In this document: positions 11,834 through 22,806 of the stretch, piece after piece
Position numbering within the stretch: position 1 is the stretch's first letter
Layout of the letters: the number at the start of each line of letters is the position of its first letter
Assembly (NCBI GenBank): GCA_944472135.2
Contig: OX235263.1
Coordinates: 83,980,721 to 84,044,720 of the forward strand
Length of the DNA: 64,000 bases
DNA from: Trichobilharzia regenti
Lineage: Eukaryota; Platyhelminthes; Trematoda; Strigeidida; Schistosomatidae
Reading direction: 5' to 3'
Position numbers and translations under genes: made by a program
Notes under the pieces: model-generated
Database searches by the model: none
Seen by the model: the letters and a program-made list of their open reading frames with translations, nothing else
What the model was told of the DNA's origin: nothing

Positions 11834-12174
11834 TTGGGACGCAAACGAAGGATAAGCTAGATGGTTTTGCTACATCTATGTGCATTTATCAATTCAACTG
11901 CACCTGCGGTGACAGTTATGTTGGGCGAACTACTAGACAGCCTAGCCAACGTGTCACTATTGAACATCTTCCATCGTGGTGGTTTGGCAAAGGACAGACA
12001 GAACCAATCCGTAGCTCAATTTTGTCACATTTACTTGATAGTGGTCATGTAGTGGGGAAAACGAGAGCTTTCAAAGTAATTCATCGTGTCCCACCGAATC
12101 TTTCAAATAAACTTCGTATTCGTCTACTGCACACAGCTGAGGCAGGCGATAGGCATTCGAACTATTCAACGTAA
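11809..12174 (+). CDS. Penelope-like element GIY-YIG endonuclease domain (122 codons with stop)
   Basis: Residues 25-43 read CIYQFNCTCGDSYVGRTTR, the PLE form of GIY-YIG with the two-Cys CxC signature, and EHLPSWW follows at 52-58. This nuclease domain nicks target DNA in PLE retrotransposition. The C-terminal SHLLDSGHVVGKTRAFKVIHRV and LRIRLLHTAEA blocks are family-typical. The true polyprotein would begin far upstream, so the ATG is only the first in frame. The same domain, identical in sequence, recurs at 31526-31891 on the minus strand. Confidence 0.8.
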   Translation: MSFSSQQMIGTQTKDKLDGFATSMCIYQFNCTCGDSYVGRTTRQPSQRVTIEHLPSWWFGKGQTEPIRSSILSHLLDSGHVVGKTRAFKVIHRVPPNLSNKLRIRLLHTAEAGDRHSNYST

Positions 12175-12659
12175 ACTATGCACCTAAAAAAGTTTGTACA
12201 GTCATTATCCCTCCCTTATTGGCCTATTAAAACAACCAATTGATGACTTCCCCACCAAACCTTATTTATATTTTCAAACCCTCTCTTATCATCCCTTGAT
12301 CTTATCACATCTTCATTAAAAACGTGTTTCATTTACTTCCTTTACAATCTAGGATTAATTAATCGGTTCATTTGTTTTTCTTAGCCTTTATCGACTACTA
12401 TGTCTACCTGAACATTTGTTTGTTGAATCATGCTGTTTTTTTTTCATTATTCGTGTTATCACAGATTGCCTCACTTTTTCATCCTTATTATTGATAAAAC
12501 CATTATTTTTATTATTATTACTATCATTACTACTATTATGACTAATCGCACAATTTATATTCACCATCTTATCATCCGATAGACAAAACACCATGATTGG
12601 TTTATATTTGGATTTTTATTTGTAAACTTATGTAGTCATATATAGTCATAGAGTTAAGC

Positions 12660-12707
12660 CTGATGAGATTTAATTGAAAACACAATAATGTTCGCTTAAA
12701 TGTGTTG
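12660..12707 (+). ncRNA. Hammerhead-like motif in PLE 3' region (probably inactive)
   Basis: CTGATGA at 12660-12666 and GAAA at 12676-12679 are separated by a possible 3-bp stem. Helix III could form from AACACA (12679-12684) with TGTGTT (12701-12706). The cleavage-site nucleotide would be G, which the hammerhead rule (A, C or U) does not allow, and no clear stem I was found. The other arm has the same CUGAUGA box. Confidence 0.35.
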
Positions 12708-12737
12708 TTCTACATTTTACTATGGGAATATTTAATA

Positions 12738-13109
12738 TATTGAAATCCTTATATCCCACTGGAAAGGCCGGAAATGAACAGTAATTTTATTAATCATACA
12801 ATTTACTCATATGTGTCAGTATACTTTTCTTTTTCTTTTTCACTTTTACAGGCAGATATCAAATGTGTTGATAGTTTTATAATGACAAAACATTACTTCA
12901 AATATTTCTTAACGAATAATCATATTTCATAAATAACTACAATTGATATAGGAATAGTAGTAGTAGTAGTGGTATTAGCAGTGCTCAAAGTTGAAGCAAT
13001 TTGTATTTTCTCACCATCATCATCGTCATCATCAGTATATATTTTTACAAGTGTATGTACACTACATGGGAATATTCACGCTCACCATTTGTATTTTGAT
13101 GAATTAAAC
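12738..13109. other. Presumed 5' flank of the PPP1R21-like gene
   Basis: AT-rich sequence with a short GTA trinucleotide run near 12957-12970. The first-exon frame is open upstream to 12969, so the transcript start is not fixed. No TATA or initiator could be assigned with confidence. Confidence 0.35.
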
Positions 13110-13172
13110 ATGAATGATGATCAACAGCAGCTTAAAAGTAAATATGAGAGATTGTGTGTAGAGTTTAAAAAG
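13110..13172 (+). CDS. PPP1R21-like: PPP1R21-like gene, coding exon 1 (residues 1-21)
   Basis: The exon encodes MNDDQQQLKSKYERLCVEFKK and ends at a GT donor in phase 0. Together with exons 2 and 3 it forms the N-terminal coiled coil. The pattern LKxKYxxLxxEFxKLRxKxxxLK is that of the KLRAQ domain at the start of animal PPP1R21, a protein phosphatase 1-binding, early-endosome coiled-coil protein and FERRY-complex subunit. The ATG at 13110 is chosen because it gives the family's usual short lead before the coiled coil; upstream frame is open but low-complexity. The following intron is only 48 nt, as expected for 5' introns in schistosomes. Identity is from motif recall, not a search. Confidence 0.65.
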
Positions 13173-13220
13173 GTTTGTTCTAATTAATTATTGAATTTAT
13201 CATCATTATTATTATTACAG

Positions 13221-13280
13221 CTTCGTACAAAATATAAGGCTTTAAAAGACAATGAAAATGAAACAGGTCAACAATTACAG
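13221..13280 (+). CDS. PPP1R21-like: PPP1R21-like gene, coding exon 2 (residues 22-41)
   Basis: Acceptor ATTATTACAG and donor GTGAGT bound a 60-nt exon in phase 0 encoding LRTKYKALKDNENETGQQLQ. Joined to exon 1 this makes FKKLRTKYKALKD, aligned with the KLRAQ core (YSKLRAQNQVLKK in the human protein). It continues the heptad pattern. The next intron (2.5 kb) holds a PLE remnant and an RTE fragment. Confidence 0.65.
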
Positions 13281-13497
13281 GTGAGTTTATTATGTTTCAA
13301 GTCCAGGTTCAAAGGTGTGATCTTCTTCGTTTATTTATTTGTTTGAATGTGCATTATCCATTGGTTGTTCAATGGTCGATTGTTCAACAGTCATATAAGA
13401 GGTTCAAGTTGGATTTCCTCCTGGTTGATGCATTGCAAAACTTTTTATAGTTTGAAGCAATTCGTTGTCTGTATGAATTTCGACAACACAATAAGAA

Positions 13498-14496
13498 GAT
13501 GTGGTTTATCTGAAGCGTGTAATTTATTTTTCGCAGCACATTTCGGACATTCTGATCACACACACGTACTTGTTATACACAATTTTTATAGAAGGTATGA
13601 ATAATTACAATACAGGTCAGATTGTGTACAGGTCAAGGCCGATACAATTGAAGAAGAAGGACAACACCTCACTGAAATATTGTTAGGTAACAATTACCCG
13701 CCGAGATTTATTAGGCTTTACGGAAGTGTCAATCGTAGAGCTCTACCAATCCAATCATCTCCAAAAAAAAATGTTAACATTGTATCCTTGCCGTTCTGGT
13801 CACTAGACAAAGACTCAAGGCCGCAATTAATAGAACTTATTATGCAACTAAACTTATCTTCATAGAGGAAACGAGAACTATGCTGTCCTGTAAACCCTCA
13901 CATTATCCGAATGATAGTGTCACATCCCATTGTGTTTATCAATTTACATGTATGTGTGGATACATGTATGAAGGTAGCACTCGTCAGTCTGCAGGTTAGG
14001 ACTACAGAACATATCCCAAAGTGGCTACAACAGCAGGAAAAAATCACCGGATACAACTAATCCCGGAAGCAGATGTCCAACATAATCTATAGCGAAGCAC
14101 ATTAAATACACGGGTTGAATCAATAAATATATAAAACAAGGTTGGGTCACACACTCAAATTCTTTGAATCCTTGGCCATAAAAAGACTTAAACTTGTATG
14201 TCTTATGTGTCCAGAAGTTATTTGTTATAACTTTAAACCTGACTTGGTAATTCATTTTAGAACCAAGGACCAATTTACTTCATAATATTTACAACCCCTT
14301 CTTTGCTTTGTTTTTCCTCTTTTTATCTTTCTAACCCACAACTCATTAGTTGTGACCTTGACCTGCACACAATCTGACCTGTATTGTAATTATTCATACC
14401 TTCTATAAAAATTGTGTATAACAAGTACGTGTGTGTGATCAGAATGTCCAAAATGTGCTGCGAAAAATACATTACACGCTTCAGATACACTACATC
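13498..14496 (+). mobile_element. Penelope-like element remnant flanked by 141-bp inverted repeats
   Basis: Plus-strand frames read EILLGNNYPPRFIRLYGS and KKNVNIVSLPFWS, then, shifted, HCVYQFTCMCGYMYEGSTRQS and TEHIPKWLQQQ: the RT tail and GIY-YIG domain of a PLE with frameshifts. The piece is enclosed by near-identical 141-bp inverted repeats, 13498-13638 and 14356-14496, an arrangement known for PLE insertions. It lies in intron 2 of the PPP1R21-like gene in the sense direction. Confidence 0.7.
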
Positions 14497-14889
14497 TTAC
14501 CTACTTTACTAGCCGAAAAAAAGAGACAGCGTTAAGGAGAGAATGTGAAGCTAGTAACACTAACGCTACTGAAACATTAAAAGCTTGGTCTGAGTTAGTC
14601 AAACTGCCTACACACTATTGATGGTGAGGTCGATTCCTAATTTGCGAAATAATCACCAGGTATTTGTATCATTTCAATCTGTAGCGCTCTAAGAAACAGT
14701 ACTGGTTGACTTATGCATGTATGTGTGTGTGTGGCATCCAACTACTCATGCCAACCAATCAGTAGTGTATAGCTTGAAACTGTATGTTTCGCTCGATATG
14801 CGAAAGTAATATATGTAATGTCTGTTCTAAGTAGGTAAGCATTTCATTACCAATTCAGATACATTTTGCTGATACGTAATAGGAAGAGG
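14497..14889. other. Intronic DNA, nothing recognised
   Basis: No domain-bearing frame and no match to the repeat families seen elsewhere in the window. Confidence 0.3.
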
Positions 14890-14929
14890 GAGAAAGAGAA
14901 AGAGAGATTGCTTACAGGATTTCGTCCTG

Positions 14930-15400
14930 AGCAGAGATCGATGCGATTATGAAGATGAACCAATTAAGGTGAGGTGAGTGGGACACGTGTCGCATATATT
15001 TCGAGTCATCGCTTTCATCGACGAGTAATATTAGCTAACTGATATTGGATTAGGTTGGAATCAGTTCATGAAGTCTGTGATAGTTGGTTCGAGCCAGCCA
15101 GTCAGCCACATAGGGAAGTGTAAACTCTTTGATTAGAGTCTTCGTTACGATGACAACCGATGGCTGGAGACTAATAATGATATGGCTCAAAGTCGTTGTC
15201 AGTGTCGCAGATGTATTCAGTCTTTGTCATCTTCCCATATCTACAGGAACCTCACGTTTTTCCATGTGACTATTCCTTCTGTCCTGTATTTCTTCTTATT
15301 ACAGTCCTTTCGAGTCTTTTTCTCACTTTTGTATTCTAGCTACATGGAGTGTGACAGCGCTTGAACTGTTGCCCTTCTCTGCTAAGTTTTGTATTGATAC
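14930..15400 (+). mobile_element. RTE family B 3' fragment
   Basis: Decayed plus-strand version of the GHVLRMPSHRFHRRV block, followed by the ending DMAQSRCQCRRCIQSL in frame near 15180-15225 and the 3' untranslated CTACATGGAGTGTGACAGC motif near 15345. It ends just before a G-run at 15404-15412. Confidence 0.6.
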
Positions 15401-15798
15401 TTAGGGGGGGGGGGTCAAAGCTCATGACCAAGTAGTAATTCTTTGGGTGCTTGCTGAAATCCTTTTGTGACTTCGAATTTTGATCTTACCCTTAGTCTGA
15501 CGCTACTATCTTGTAGATCGGAATTCAAGTCAAAGTCTGGCTGGGGAGAAAGATTAGCCGCCTTAAAGCAACCATTTGCCTCAATCTGAGCATTTAGGCA
15601 TGATCTCAGCCTCCTCCTCTCAGCAACTAGTAGGCAGTTTTCTTCACTACATCAATAAGTGTCTGTCTATGGAGAAATTATATCATCACATAGTTTTTTT
15701 TAAATATTATATGTGTACTGTTAGTTTCTTTTACTCCACTTCAATTTTGATTCCTTTGTTTTGTTTGGTCATTGTGTAATTTATTCTAATATGCGTAG
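15401..15798. other. Intron 2 end, nothing recognised apart from a G-run
   Basis: A run of about nine G residues at 15404-15412 and AT-rich sequence leading to the exon 3 acceptor at 15797-15798. Confidence 0.3.
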
Positions 15799-16074
15799 GA
15801 GAATTTATCAAAGAAAGATGCGTATATCAAGAGATTACAAGATGAAATAGCATATTTGAAATCACATCTCTCCTTATCATCAAAATCATTTGATGAAGGT
15901 CATGAAGGCCTTCTTCTTCATCATCATCATCATCATCTAAATGGTGTTATGATCAGTGATTCAAATCATTTATCAACAACAACATCATCATGCCTCAGTC
16001 CAACTCAGTCGCTTCCTTTTACGCATACAACTCATAAGCTTGTTGAAGATGACTCTGGGAAGTTAAGTGATCAG
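15799..16074 (+). CDS. PPP1R21-like: PPP1R21-like gene, coding exon 3 (residues 42-133)
   Basis: The 276-nt exon (TAG acceptor, GTGAGT donor, phase 0 both ends) begins ENLSKKDAYIKRLQDEIAYLKSHLS. This matches the end of the KLRAQ coiled coil (LKxKDxxLRxLQxExDxLxxRN in vertebrates). It then leaves the coiled coil for a low-complexity segment with a run of six histidines near residues 80-85 and a Ser/Thr-rich tract, unlike vertebrate PPP1R21. The His run comes from CAT repeats typical of AT-rich fluke genes. Confidence 0.65.
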
Positions 16075-16494
16075 GTGAGTGGGTATTTTCCTTTTTTTAG
16101 TTCATTTGTCGCGCTAGATATTTCATAAGAAATTTCACGCAGTTTTTAAGCACCTCGCCACCTCCGCCGCCCCCATTAAAACTACCTGATTCGACTGAAG
16201 GTGGCTAGACTTCAGTTTTTCTCTCATAACGCTGTCATCATGTGGTCACGTTTTCATAGCCTCTACCCAGGGGTATATCCTATTCACTGACTTTATGCGG
16301 TGGATATGAACGTGTGGTGCTTACAATCGAACAAGATATGTGTATACACATATATCTACCTAGGGAAGTCGTGGTCCTTTAAGACAACACTACCTGCTTC
16401 TGTTTTGGTTTTCGATCAGTATCCTGAGAGCCATCAGACAAGTTGAAATTTTGTATAGCTCATTTTTTGGTGACTAGAATGTATCAAGTTTGTG
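16075..16494. other. Intron 3 start, unclassified
   Basis: Between about 16360 and 16430 a block resembles 22550-22600 weakly (TTTAAGACAAC...TACCTGCTTC), so an old dispersed repeat may be present. Confidence 0.25.
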
Positions 16495-16790
16495 TTTTAA
16501 TCCAGTCAAGTGTGAGGATGGATGCCCCACTGATGACATTTTTGGTACTAGCCACGCTAAATCATGAATTCGTAGAAGTTAAGATTCATGGACTGGCCAT
16601 TGGATCGGGTCCCACTGTCTGAATGGTATATGAGCTTGCCTTGTAACCGGAAGGTCCTGCGTTCGAACCCCAGTGGGTACGCACTGCTGATGCGTCCTAA
16701 ACTAGGACGTAAGCAACAGCTATCCAGTACTCCTTGGTTTTCAGTGGTTGTCTAACTGATACCAATCCGTGATCAACTCGTAAAAAGTTA
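16495..16790 (+). mobile_element. SINE family A copy in intron 3
   Basis: The tRNA-like head has CTGTCTGAATGG (box A-like) and GTTCGAACCCC (box B-like). The hammerhead segment is recognisable but damaged (CTGATGCGTCC...GGACGTAAG). It ends in the AATCCGTGATCAACTCGTAAA block. It is sense to the host gene. Confidence 0.7.
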
Positions 16791-17179
16791 ATGATAATAA
16801 GTTTTATTCACTGAAAGTTTCTAAATGCGTTGATCAGTCCATGTGTTTATAATGTCGAATTTACTTACATAAATCGTTTAGTACTTCTCTAACCTCTACA
16901 CCAAAGACGTTTTTCTTCTCAGCTGTGTGTCAGATTGTGAATTCTCTGTACAACAGTTCACATTTTCTTACTGTGTGTCTGTAAGGCTTTCATACACTGA
17001 AGATCGAATTTAGAACTTTTAGATCATGAGTGGAAAATGTTGATCATTCAGTCTCTGAAACAGAATCTAATGTCTAAACTATGAGTTGTGTTATGAACAC
17101 GTTGCCAATATAATGGTGTGACCGAGTGTAAATATGCACTAATGAGATATAACAGACGATAACGTACAGACTGGTATTG

Positions 17180-17650
17180 CCTAGTAGTTGATTTGTCCTG
17201 ACGCGAAGAGGAAAATCAAAAGACCACCGCGTTCACGACGATACGTGTATTTCCCAACAAGGAAAATTAACTGTCATACAAGAGTGTGAGTGGTAAGGTA
17301 CTAAAGAGTACGAAAGGTGTGAAAGTGTGTATTAACTGTACAATACAATAGTATATATGAAAATGACTAACATACACGAACCAATAAGATAGACAGTAGT
17401 TTTTCTTACCACCATCGGATACTGATTGGTTGTAATGTCATGTGACAAAAGGTCATACATTGTTTATTTAGTTAATGGACAGACAAAACATATTGTGAGT
17501 TATAATGAAATAACGATCAATATACACATAGTAAAAGATACTAGGTTGTCAAAACAAAGCAGACATCATGTGACTATATATCAAGCTGTAACACTTCTGC
17601 CCATTCACGATAGATGACAGCACTCACCGCCTGCTAATGTCATCAATGAG
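17180..17650 (+). repeat. Dispersed LTR-like repeat, copy 1
   Basis: About 450 bp correspond, in inverted orientation, to 49640-50045 and in part to 24720-24900. Shared blocks include GTGTGAGTG, GAACCAATAAGATAGAC, ATTGGTTGTAATGTCATG and GGACAGACAAAACATATTG. The size and absence of coding potential suggest a solo LTR or MITE-like unit. Ends were not defined, so the class is open. Confidence 0.45.
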
Positions 17651-18351
17651 TGACACGTGTCTTAACACATCTTGCTTGATGGACCCGATTAGTCATGATT
17701 TCTCACGAGAACTTCAGACAACCTTATTCTGTAGTCAGTCTCTAGTGAAATAATGAGATAATATAAGCACTACAAATTATGCAATACATTAAAAATGAAT
17801 TGGAAAGACTTTTTTCTCTGTTATTCATTACTTTGTATTCCAGATGGAATATAACTCATAAGACTTTTGCCAACCTTACGCCCCTACTTCAGTTTCCCTT
17901 TTATTCGAAATTACTATCAACGAGTAAACTTGGAAAGGTGTAGAAAATGCATCTATGGGATTCGAACCTGGATATGTTCGATCATGAAAGTTTTCAAATT
18001 CCCTTCGGAAGGTGTTTGGCAAATAAGAATGAGAGCACTTTTTTCTATCCACTTGCGGTTGACCACTATCTATGCATATAAATAAAACATAACCAGATCC
18101 TGTTTGATCTTTTCTGAACCGTAGAGGATAGCGTCTAAAAATGTGTCTGCTAAACTGCCCACTAGTTCAATGAAGTCTTCCATTTTGCAAATTAAATCCA
18201 TGGTTTCCAATTTACACAGCTCTGTGTGGTGTAATGTCACCATCATTTCCTTCTTTAGAAACTGAAATGATTATTTTCATATCACATTATATAATCTGCT
18301 TGATATCGAAAGTGGTGACCGAGTAACTAAGTGTAAGTACATGCCGACTTT

Positions 18352-18354
<3 letters not shown>

Positions 18355-18388
<34 letters not shown>
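18355..18388. repeat. (TA)n microsatellite
   Basis: Uninterrupted TA dinucleotide run. Confidence 0.95.
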
Positions 18389-18389
<1 letters not shown>

Positions 18390-18518
18390 TACTGATTCAT
18401 TGATATGGTGAGTAGTTTGATACCAATTTCTCATTAACCAGTAGTGGTTAGCTGTTTGTGTTATATACCTTTCTCCACAAGTGTAATTCAAAACAATACT
18501 GTTATTTGATGGATGGTA

Positions 18519-18735
18519 AGTGACTAGAGTGTAGAACCCAGGATGTGCATTTCATCCTATATGGGCCTCGTCATCTGGATGTACATGCATTCTCAATGAG
18601 ACTCGAATCGAGCACACATCTTTTCGAAGTCCAAACCGTTATCCATTAAACCAACCACTAGGAATGCAGCTACATCCAGCTAACGAGTCCCAAATCAGAC
18701 AAAATGTGCATCCTGGATCCTACTGCTCTAGTGAC
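18519..18735. repeat. Foldback element with 74-bp imperfect terminal inverted repeats
   Basis: Left arm 18519-18592 and right arm 18662-18735 are complementary over about 74 bp with scattered mismatches; both contain the ACTAGAG, CAGGATG and CTGGATGTA blocks. The 69-bp centre contains ATTCTCAATGAGACTCGAATCGA and CCATTAAACCAACCACT, which resembles a reverse-oriented tRNA-like head. It may be a MITE-like unit or two partial SINE copies in inverted array. Confidence 0.6.
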
Positions 18736-18958
18736 CATCTACAAAACAGCATCGGCGTTAATTCGCAGACATCGTCGAAGCATCCATATTAGGAGTCGAC
18801 ATGTCAATATGTCCAATCAAATCGATCAGTGGGAAATAAAAAACTGAAGTAAATGAAAACTGTATTGTTCTGTGTTATTTCTTGTTTTAATTTTAATATT
18901 TTTGATCGTTGTACTGAGAGTAGTTATTATTATTTTTTTTTATTATTATTATTATTAG

Positions 18959-19159
18959 GTGAATCCTGCTGGAATTCGGGGAAATAATTCAACATCTTGT
19001 AGTACAAAAGCAGTTTGTACAGATGTTGGTGTACAAACAGAATCATTTGTTGGTACAGTTAGCTCTACGCTTAATGCTGCTACTAAAATCACTGTTCCAG
19101 TTTCTACATCTGATGAGATGAGCATAATCAACAAATGTAATTCACAAAATAGTCCTCTG
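18959..19159 (+). CDS. PPP1R21-like: PPP1R21-like gene, coding exon 4 (residues 134-200)
   Basis: The exon follows a long T-rich tract ending ATTATTAG and stops at GTAAGT, phase 0 at both ends. It encodes a Ser/Thr/Asn-rich stretch without coiled-coil heptads, with the motif CTDVGVQTES near its middle. No counterpart in vertebrate PPP1R21 is recognised, so it is probably a lineage-specific linker. Assignment rests on frame, splice sites and phase agreement with neighbours. Confidence 0.6.
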
Positions 19160-19887
19160 GTAAGTATACATATATGTTGATTTTGTTTATCACTTTCATA
19201 CTGTTGTTATTAGTTTCACACTGTCGGGCAATGAAAGCTAGAATGCGTGTATTTCGATCGGTTTGATGGGATTACAACGATAGACAGATCATAATAGATC
19301 TAAAAAACACTTTCCAAGTTTGGAGAATGTATATACAGCCAGCTGAAATGTACTAAACTAACCCAGAAAAGATATACCCCCCTCCCGACGATTGTGGAAC
19401 GTCAATTAATATAGAATGCTGAAGTTTCTAATTCAACCATTTTAGTATGTCTCATATCTATTGACGGCTGTGACACATTGGTCTAAGTATTCAACTTCTT
19501 TCACTCAACAGATTTAGTCTTAATTCTGCTTACTGAGTTTAGTAGTAGTACAGTAAAATACCATTTAGTTGATCTACCTGCTCAAAGGCCGAATAAAAGC
19601 TTCCTACAACAGTTCGTTGCATGCTGGTGAAGAGATGTGTCATTGAACGGTTGATTTCAGAGTTTAACAGATAGATAGACAACAGATAATATAGAAACTT
19701 AACAGCCGAAGGTTTGAGCATGTTATATTGCGCTAATATGTGTTTGAACTGTGACAGGGACACCCAAGGTAGTAAGGCAGACGCGGTGATCATGAGTATC
19801 ACGTGTTAGCCGCCAACGTTATACAAAGTCTAGTTGACTGAGAACACTCAACAAGGCGGGTTGGAAAAGTATATTTTCACAAGGAAA
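19160..19887. other. Intron 4 start, nothing recognised
   Basis: No domain-bearing frames or matches to repeat families noted. Confidence 0.3.
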
Positions 19888-19888
19888 C

Positions 19889-19971
<83 letters not shown>
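19888..19971. repeat. (TC)n then (TA)n compound microsatellite
   Basis: TC repeats to about 19924 continue directly into TA repeats to 19971. Confidence 0.95.
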
Positions 19972-19975
<4 letters not shown>

Positions 19976-20194
19976 CAGAATACCACATACACAGGCCAAT
20001 GATGCAAGCGTTCTAAAGGATAAATCCATGAGTTATCCTTCTATCTGTCTATGGGACGACTGTGATCGGTTCATTTTCCAGACAAGGTGTTGACCTACAT
20101 ATCAGGTTCAAATGGAGGCCCATTGGTTTCAGTAGGTAACGTTGATAAATTCTCTAGCGAAGTGCATTACTTCAAGGACATATCTTCCCCTATT

Positions 20195-20830
20195 GTTATT
20201 ATTATTATTATCATTACTATTATTACTGGGTTCTGAGTGGAACATAAGTTTTTAGCAGCACTCCTCCATTTCAAACCTGTTCTAGATAGTCTTTCTTAGT
20301 TGACTCCATAGTTGCCCGTAGGCCTTCATATATCCTTCTTACACAATCCCCTCCATGTTATCCTCTAACCCCCAACTAGGCGTTCCCCATTCAGATTTCA
20401 TTTGAGGGCCAACTTGATGCATGATGTTACTCAACTATCTCTTCAGCGTATTTCTAATCCATCCCCATTGTTTGATATATCCTTGGTTGGTTCGTTCCCG
20501 GGGTTCACTGTCGTCTATCCTTTTTGATCACTTAGACTTCAGTGTGCAGTGAAGACAGCTGTTGATGGTGTGTTGAAAATCCTTATCTTGTTCTTTCTGC
20601 TGAGTTTAGTAGAATTATACACTAATTTATAGTTAATGTCTTCTTCTTTTGGTTTTCAGGTGTTATCCCATCTATGACATCCCCATTTGGATTGATCTTA
20701 GGTGAAACAATTCTGTCTAGATAAGTGAAACAGGTGACTTCCTTTAGATTCCTTCTCTTTGTATCATAGTATTGGATTGGGTAGCTGCTTTTTGTCTAGC
20801 CGCTATCCAAACAACCTTTCTGGCATGGTA
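20195..20830 (-). mobile_element. RTE family A 3' fragment with ATT-repeat end
   Basis: The minus strand begins its 3' end at a TAA/ATT microsatellite (20195-20230), followed by the GAGTGGAACATAAG tail block. The ISWPSNG-type coding region (GGTTCGTTCCCGGGG segment on the plus strand) and the WxxGHT block are visible but decayed. Confidence 0.65.
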
Positions 20831-20974
20831 GGACCTCAAAAGACATAAGTCTCAGTGAGTATAGCTTGTTGGGACATTGTGGTGTTCAAGCCCGACCACC
20901 ACGTCAAGGTAGCAGCTTTCGGTCTTAGCTGTCTTTGATTATAGGTGCCTGCGTTCTATCTCCCGTGTCAAATG

Positions 20975-21520
20975 ATATAATAGGGTGAACAATATTGAGG
21001 TTAGGCGTCGAGTTCTAGGTAAGGAGGGGAAATCAATCGACGAGGCTGTGAAATTACATTGACTAAGATGGTTAGGACATGTGTTACGTATGCCTAGTCA
21101 TCGCCTTCCTCGACGAGCAATGTTAGCGGATATAGGGTCAGGCTGGAAAAAAGCTAGTGGCGGTCAAACCTAAACATGGCATCAGTCAATGAAATCTACG
21201 ACAGTTAGTCTAAGTCATGTAGGAAGGTGTAGACTTCCTGGTTGGAGTCCTCGGGACGGTAAAAACCAATGGTTGGAAATAGTTGGTGATATGGCTCAAA
21301 ATCGTTCTCAATGGCGCAGATGCATTCACTCCTTGTGACTTGAAATTTCCAATAAACTGTTTCGTTCTTCGTTATTACTATTCCCTTGTCTCACACCTCT
21401 GTTTACTGTCTCTAGTATGCATTTCTTCTACCTTCTTCTCTTGCTTTGTGTGCTACATGGAGTGTGGCGACTTGGACTGCCGGACATATGTGCAAAGTTC
21501 TATGTCGAAAACAGACAGAC
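20975..21520 (+). mobile_element. RTE family B 3' fragment
   Basis: Plus strand shows [19 protein letters not shown], a stop within the LHxLRWLGHVLRMPSHRLPRRA block, SGWKKASGGQT, then DMAQNRSQWRRCIHSL and the CTACATGGAGTGTGGCGAC 3' motif. One or two stops are the only damage, so it is relatively young. It directly abuts a family A piece in opposite orientation. Confidence 0.75.
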
Positions 21521-21524
21521 AGAT

Positions 21525-21925
21525 ACCTTCTGTTGTCGGCAATTGATGCTTGTTGTTGTTTTTGGTTAGCTATCTTCGTCATCTCTGTTTTTTCCGTATT
21601 CACTGGAAGTCCTATCTTTGCTGCTTGGCTCCACAGTCAACTTGATGGTTTTCACCTGTATGTTTTCGAGCTTGCTTGACAGTGAACATAAATCATCTGC
21701 AAAGTCTACATCTTCTAGAGTCTTCGTTTCAACGTGTTCCTGTCTCCTCTCTCACCACAATCTCCTGCATAATCTAGTACAACACAATTCGGAATATTAT
21801 CGGTGATAGTAGTCAGTCTTCTCTTACTCCTGTCTTCACTTCGAAGGCTTCTCTGAGTATCCCGTTATGAGTCACTTGGTATGTGACATCATCATATAGC
21901 TGTTGACTGAGGTTGGCGGCACTGC
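21525..21925 (-). mobile_element. RTE family A RT-region fragment
   Basis: Homologous to 4300-4700 on the minus strand: the KTEMTKIANQKQQQ block next to a Gln-rich tract and the LEDVDFADDLCSLSS-type catalytic region can be read with frameshifts. 5' and 3' ends are missing. Confidence 0.6.
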
Positions 21926-22179
21926 ACACAGCAAGTGTTGAGACAGTTTTCAAACTACGTCACAGTTGGATTTTGGCGGGGTAACATTGGAAAATTCTTT
22001 TCTGTAGTGTATCACTTCAAGGGCATGTCTTCACTCAGAGAGGAAATTATAGAATGTGTATCCAATTCATGCTTAGTATTATCAAAATATTTATCTTAAA
22101 ATGTGTCAGTTCCAAGAAGAACATAAGACTAGACTATAAAACTTCACTAGCAATGGTGTTATCGTTCCTTACAGGCTTA

Positions 22180-22690
22180 GGTTGCCAACTTTCAACCGGG
22201 CTTGCTGCTACCGGCTCGGTGGAGTTCAAGAATGCATCACGTGGCGGAGAATTGAACCCCAATCACGTGCATATATATAGTCGACAACTACTATCTTGTC
22301 GTTGTGGTCGGGCATGCATACCGTAGTCACCCAATATGCTACAAAGGCTAAGACTTGTGTTCTTACAGGTTCTACCACGGCAGGAAGGCTGTTTGAATGG
22401 TGGTTAGATTAAAAGTAGCTACTATGGAGTAGACGAGCTCCAGAATCCAATCGGATCGCATAGCGTATCAACCTGTGTTGGTCACTGATGTAACCATGGG
22501 AACTTGGCTCCTGATGATGAGGCATCAAGTCAAAGGCTCGGAGGGGAGGTTTGGTACCTTAAGAAGACAACCACCTATTTCGGTTTGGGCGCCTAGGGTG
22601 TATCAATGTGTGTGTGTGTGTGACGCATCTTAGTACCACGTCTCATGTTTTCAATAAATAAATAAAAATAAAAGCACCTACTATGGTTAA
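22180..22690 (+). mobile_element. Unclassified retroposon-like repeats with A-rich tail
   Basis: A GC-richer stretch at 22180-22340 has an inverted box-B-like GAATTGAACCCC. At 22430-22690 a unit with a TGTGTG tract ends in an AATAAATAAATAAAAATAAAA tail like a retroposon 3' end. No frame or known family was recognised. Confidence 0.35.
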
Positions 22691-22806
22691 CGCGCATCAT
22701 TCTACTAATTGAAAACTATTGACCTTCAGATAGCCGAGTATTTCGTTCTTTATACATTCATCCAATCTTATATTACTTTTTCGTTTCCTTCTTCTCCTTT
22801 TTCCAG

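Larger units (their letters stand above)
10802..12737 (+). repeat. Left arm of a 1936-bp inverted segmental duplication
   Basis: The segment is a composite: RTE family A remnant (10830-11170), SINE family A on the minus strand (11200-11500), then a PLE piece (11535-12737). The same composite, same length and about 99 percent identical by eye in coding stretches, lies inverted at 30962-32897. Shared internal junctions indicate duplication of a finished composite and not two sets of insertions. The arms are separated by 18,224 bp holding exons 1-6 of the PPP1R21-like gene. Confidence 0.85.
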
